A stretch of 14,253 nucleotides of DNA, taken from NCBI GenBank assembly GCA_002336765.1, contig DDES01000217.1, forward strand, positions 1 through 14,253, given 5' to 3'. A program made the position numbers and the translations under genes. The notes under the pieces are model-generated. The model did not search any database, had not been told where the DNA came from, and saw only the letters and a program-made list of their open reading frames with translations. Positions within the stretch are counted from its first letter, which is position 1; every line of letters begins with the position of its first letter. This document shows positions 13,411 to 14,253 of this stretch, piece after piece. The DNA comes from Novosphingobium sp. UBA1948 (GTDB lineage Bacteria; Pseudomonadota; Alphaproteobacteria; Sphingomonadales; Sphingomonadaceae).

Positions 13411-14037
13411 ATGGCAGATGGCATGGGCAAAACGACGGACAAGGATCGGCGTCAGCGTGGCGGCCAGCGGCGCGCCCAGATTCTCGATGTCGCGCTCAAG
13501 CTGTTTGCGCAGAAGGGCATGGCCAACGTGACCACCCGCCAGATCGCGCAGGCTGTCGGCATCTCGCAACCATCGCTTTACGCCCATTTCCGCAGCGCCG
13601 ACGAAATCGCGGCAGAACTGTGTGGGGCGGCGTTTGCGCAATTGGCGGATGTTCTGGCGCGCGAGGCGAGCCAGCCCGCGCCAACGGCCGAGCGATTGCA
13701 CCGGATGGGACGCGCCTATATCGAGTTCGGCCTGAACAACCCCGACATGTATCGCGTGGCTTTCATGCTGGAGGATAGCAAGCAGTGCGTGGCCGGCACG
13801 GAGGAGGGGGGATTCCCGACCGATCCGGTATTGCTGGCAGGCCTCTCCTGTTTTGGCGTGATGCATCAGGTTGTGGTCGAGCATTTGGGCGAGGATTGCC
13901 CCGAAGTCACCTTGGCGGCCCAATCGATATGGGCCCATGTCCACGGGCTTGTTTCACTGTTGATCGCGCGTTCGGAATTCCCTTGGGGGGATCGCGAAAA
14001 TCTTATCACGACGCATTTAGAGCGTTTGGCCATCTGA
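13411..14037 (+). CDS. TetR-family repressor of the RND pump (WHG-type C-terminal domain)
   Basis: A 208-residue protein read from ATG 13411, which has AAGG 5 bases upstream; a TTG at 13387 and an ATG at 13423 are less likely starts. The HTH runs about 40-61 (VTTRQIAQAVGISQPSLYAHF), with recognition helix QPSLYAHF (53-60). This resembles QPTLYWHV of Tn10 TetR. The ligand domain is of the WHG type: RMGRAYIEFGLNNPDMYRVAF in its first part and SIWAHVHGLVSLLI near the end. It is therefore not a tetracycline-binding TetR_C domain. The gene is divergent from the RND operon, and the shared gap has two operator boxes, so local repression of pump and self is the expected role. The inducer is unknown; pump substrates are the usual ligands for such regulators. 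Confidence 0.9.
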   Translation: MADGMGKTTDKDRRQRGGQRRAQILDVALKLFAQKGMANVTTRQIAQAVGISQPSLYAHFRSADEIAAELCGAAFAQLADVLAREASQPAPTAERLHRMGRAYIEFGLNNPDMYRVAFMLEDSKQCVAGTEEGGFPTDPVLLAGLSCFGVMHQVVVEHLGEDCPEVTLAAQSIWAHVHGLVSLLIARSEFPWGDRENLITTHLERLAI

Positions 14038-14077
14038 ACATTGTCTGGACGCTTTCCGGCGCAGGTGGCTTTGAAAG

Positions 14078-14089
14078 AACGGGCCCGTT
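14078..14089. terminator. Palindrome AACGGGCCCGTT between convergent genes
   Basis: This perfect 12-base palindrome overlaps the stop codon of the AraC-family gene and lies 40 bases after the TetR stop. It could help end transcription from either side. There is no T-tract and little loop, so the call is weak. Confidence 0.3.
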
Positions 14090-14253
14090 AGGTCTTGGGG
14101 CTTTGGCCCTTGCGCGCGATCCGGCGCATGGCTTGCGGCGGCTGCCCAAATGCACGCAGAAAAGCACGGCGCATGCGTTCCGGATCGTGGAAGCCCAGCG
14201 CGGCTGCTATCTCCTCAATGGGCGCGGCGGGCTCTGTTGCAAAGATTGGCGGC
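14088..14253 (-). CDS. AraC-family transcriptional regulator, C-terminal HTH fragment (cut by window edge)
   Basis: On the - strand an open frame enters at the window edge and ends at TAA (14090-14088) after 54 visible residues. The segment IEEIAAALGFHDPERMRRAF followed by LRAFGQPPQAMRR is the second helix-turn-helix of the AraC/XylS family: the pattern is IA..LGF.d...f.RaF.r.fG..P...R. The tail RIARKGQSPKT is short and basic. The N-terminal sensor lies outside the window, so neither the ligand nor the subfamily (GlxA/FtrA-like or other) can be told. It is convergent with the TetR gene and need not be functionally linked to the pump. Confidence 0.85.
   Translation of the reverse strand, partial: PPIFATEPAAPIEEIAAALGFHDPERMRRAFLRAFGQPPQAMRRIARKGQSPKT

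Noticed and set aside
13348..14037. A tetracycline-resistance (tetA/tetR) locus, suggested by tetO-like boxes
   Set aside because: The repressor has a WHG-type ligand domain, and the regulated genes encode an RND tripartite pump, not an MFS TetA.
1..14253. CRISPR arrays, rRNA or tRNA genes, and insertion sequences
   Set aside because: On reading both strands I found no regularly spaced repeats, tRNA-like cloverleaf segments, rRNA-like sequence or transposase motifs.

Overview
The window looks like accessory chromosome or plasmid DNA of an alphaproteobacterium, most likely a sphingomonad such as Novosphingobium. This rests on the high GC content, the strong G/C bias at third codon positions, and a mix of aromatic monooxygenase, FadL/TodX porin, DmdC-like acyl-CoA dehydrogenase and RND pump genes. 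The assignment is inferred from gene content, with no database search. I see no rRNA, tRNA, CRISPR array or transposase.

Left part (1-4942): the 3' end of an aromatic/alkene monooxygenase operon. It holds the hydroxylase beta subunit (cut by the window edge), the ferredoxin-NAD(P)H reductase and a FadL/TodX-type outer-membrane channel, all on the + strand. A hairpin separates it from a convergent gene for a XylR/DmpR/MopR-type regulator. The regulator has what looks like an intact phenol-sensing pocket and zinc site. Its AAA+ domain, however, has lost GAFTGA, the loop that contacts sigma-54, together with several residues that couple ATP hydrolysis to activation. This is the most unusual feature of the window.

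Middle part (5150-7815): a TetR-family regulator (- strand) divergent from a large DmdC-like acyl-CoA dehydrogenase (+ strand, GTG start). The space between them carries overlapping ATACG/CGTAT inverted repeats, a likely operator. After the dehydrogenase come a stop-proximal hairpin and an unexplained nested palindrome.

Right part (7816-14253): a three-gene RND efflux operon on the - strand (periplasmic adaptor, inner-membrane pump, outer-membrane factor). Each junction is a 4-base stop/start overlap. A second TetR-family gene is divergent from it. The shared promoter region holds two boxes strikingly like the classical tetracycline operator, and the repressor's recognition helix resembles that of TetR. 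The window ends in the C-terminal HTH of an AraC-family regulator.

Taken together, the genes could form a hydrocarbon-use module: uptake through the outer membrane (FadL/TodX), ring or alkene oxidation (monooxygenase plus reductase), effector sensing (MopR-like protein), acyl-CoA oxidation (dehydrogenase) and export of toxic hydrophobic compounds (RND pump). Physical clustering supports this; co-regulation of the three blocks is not shown by the sequence.
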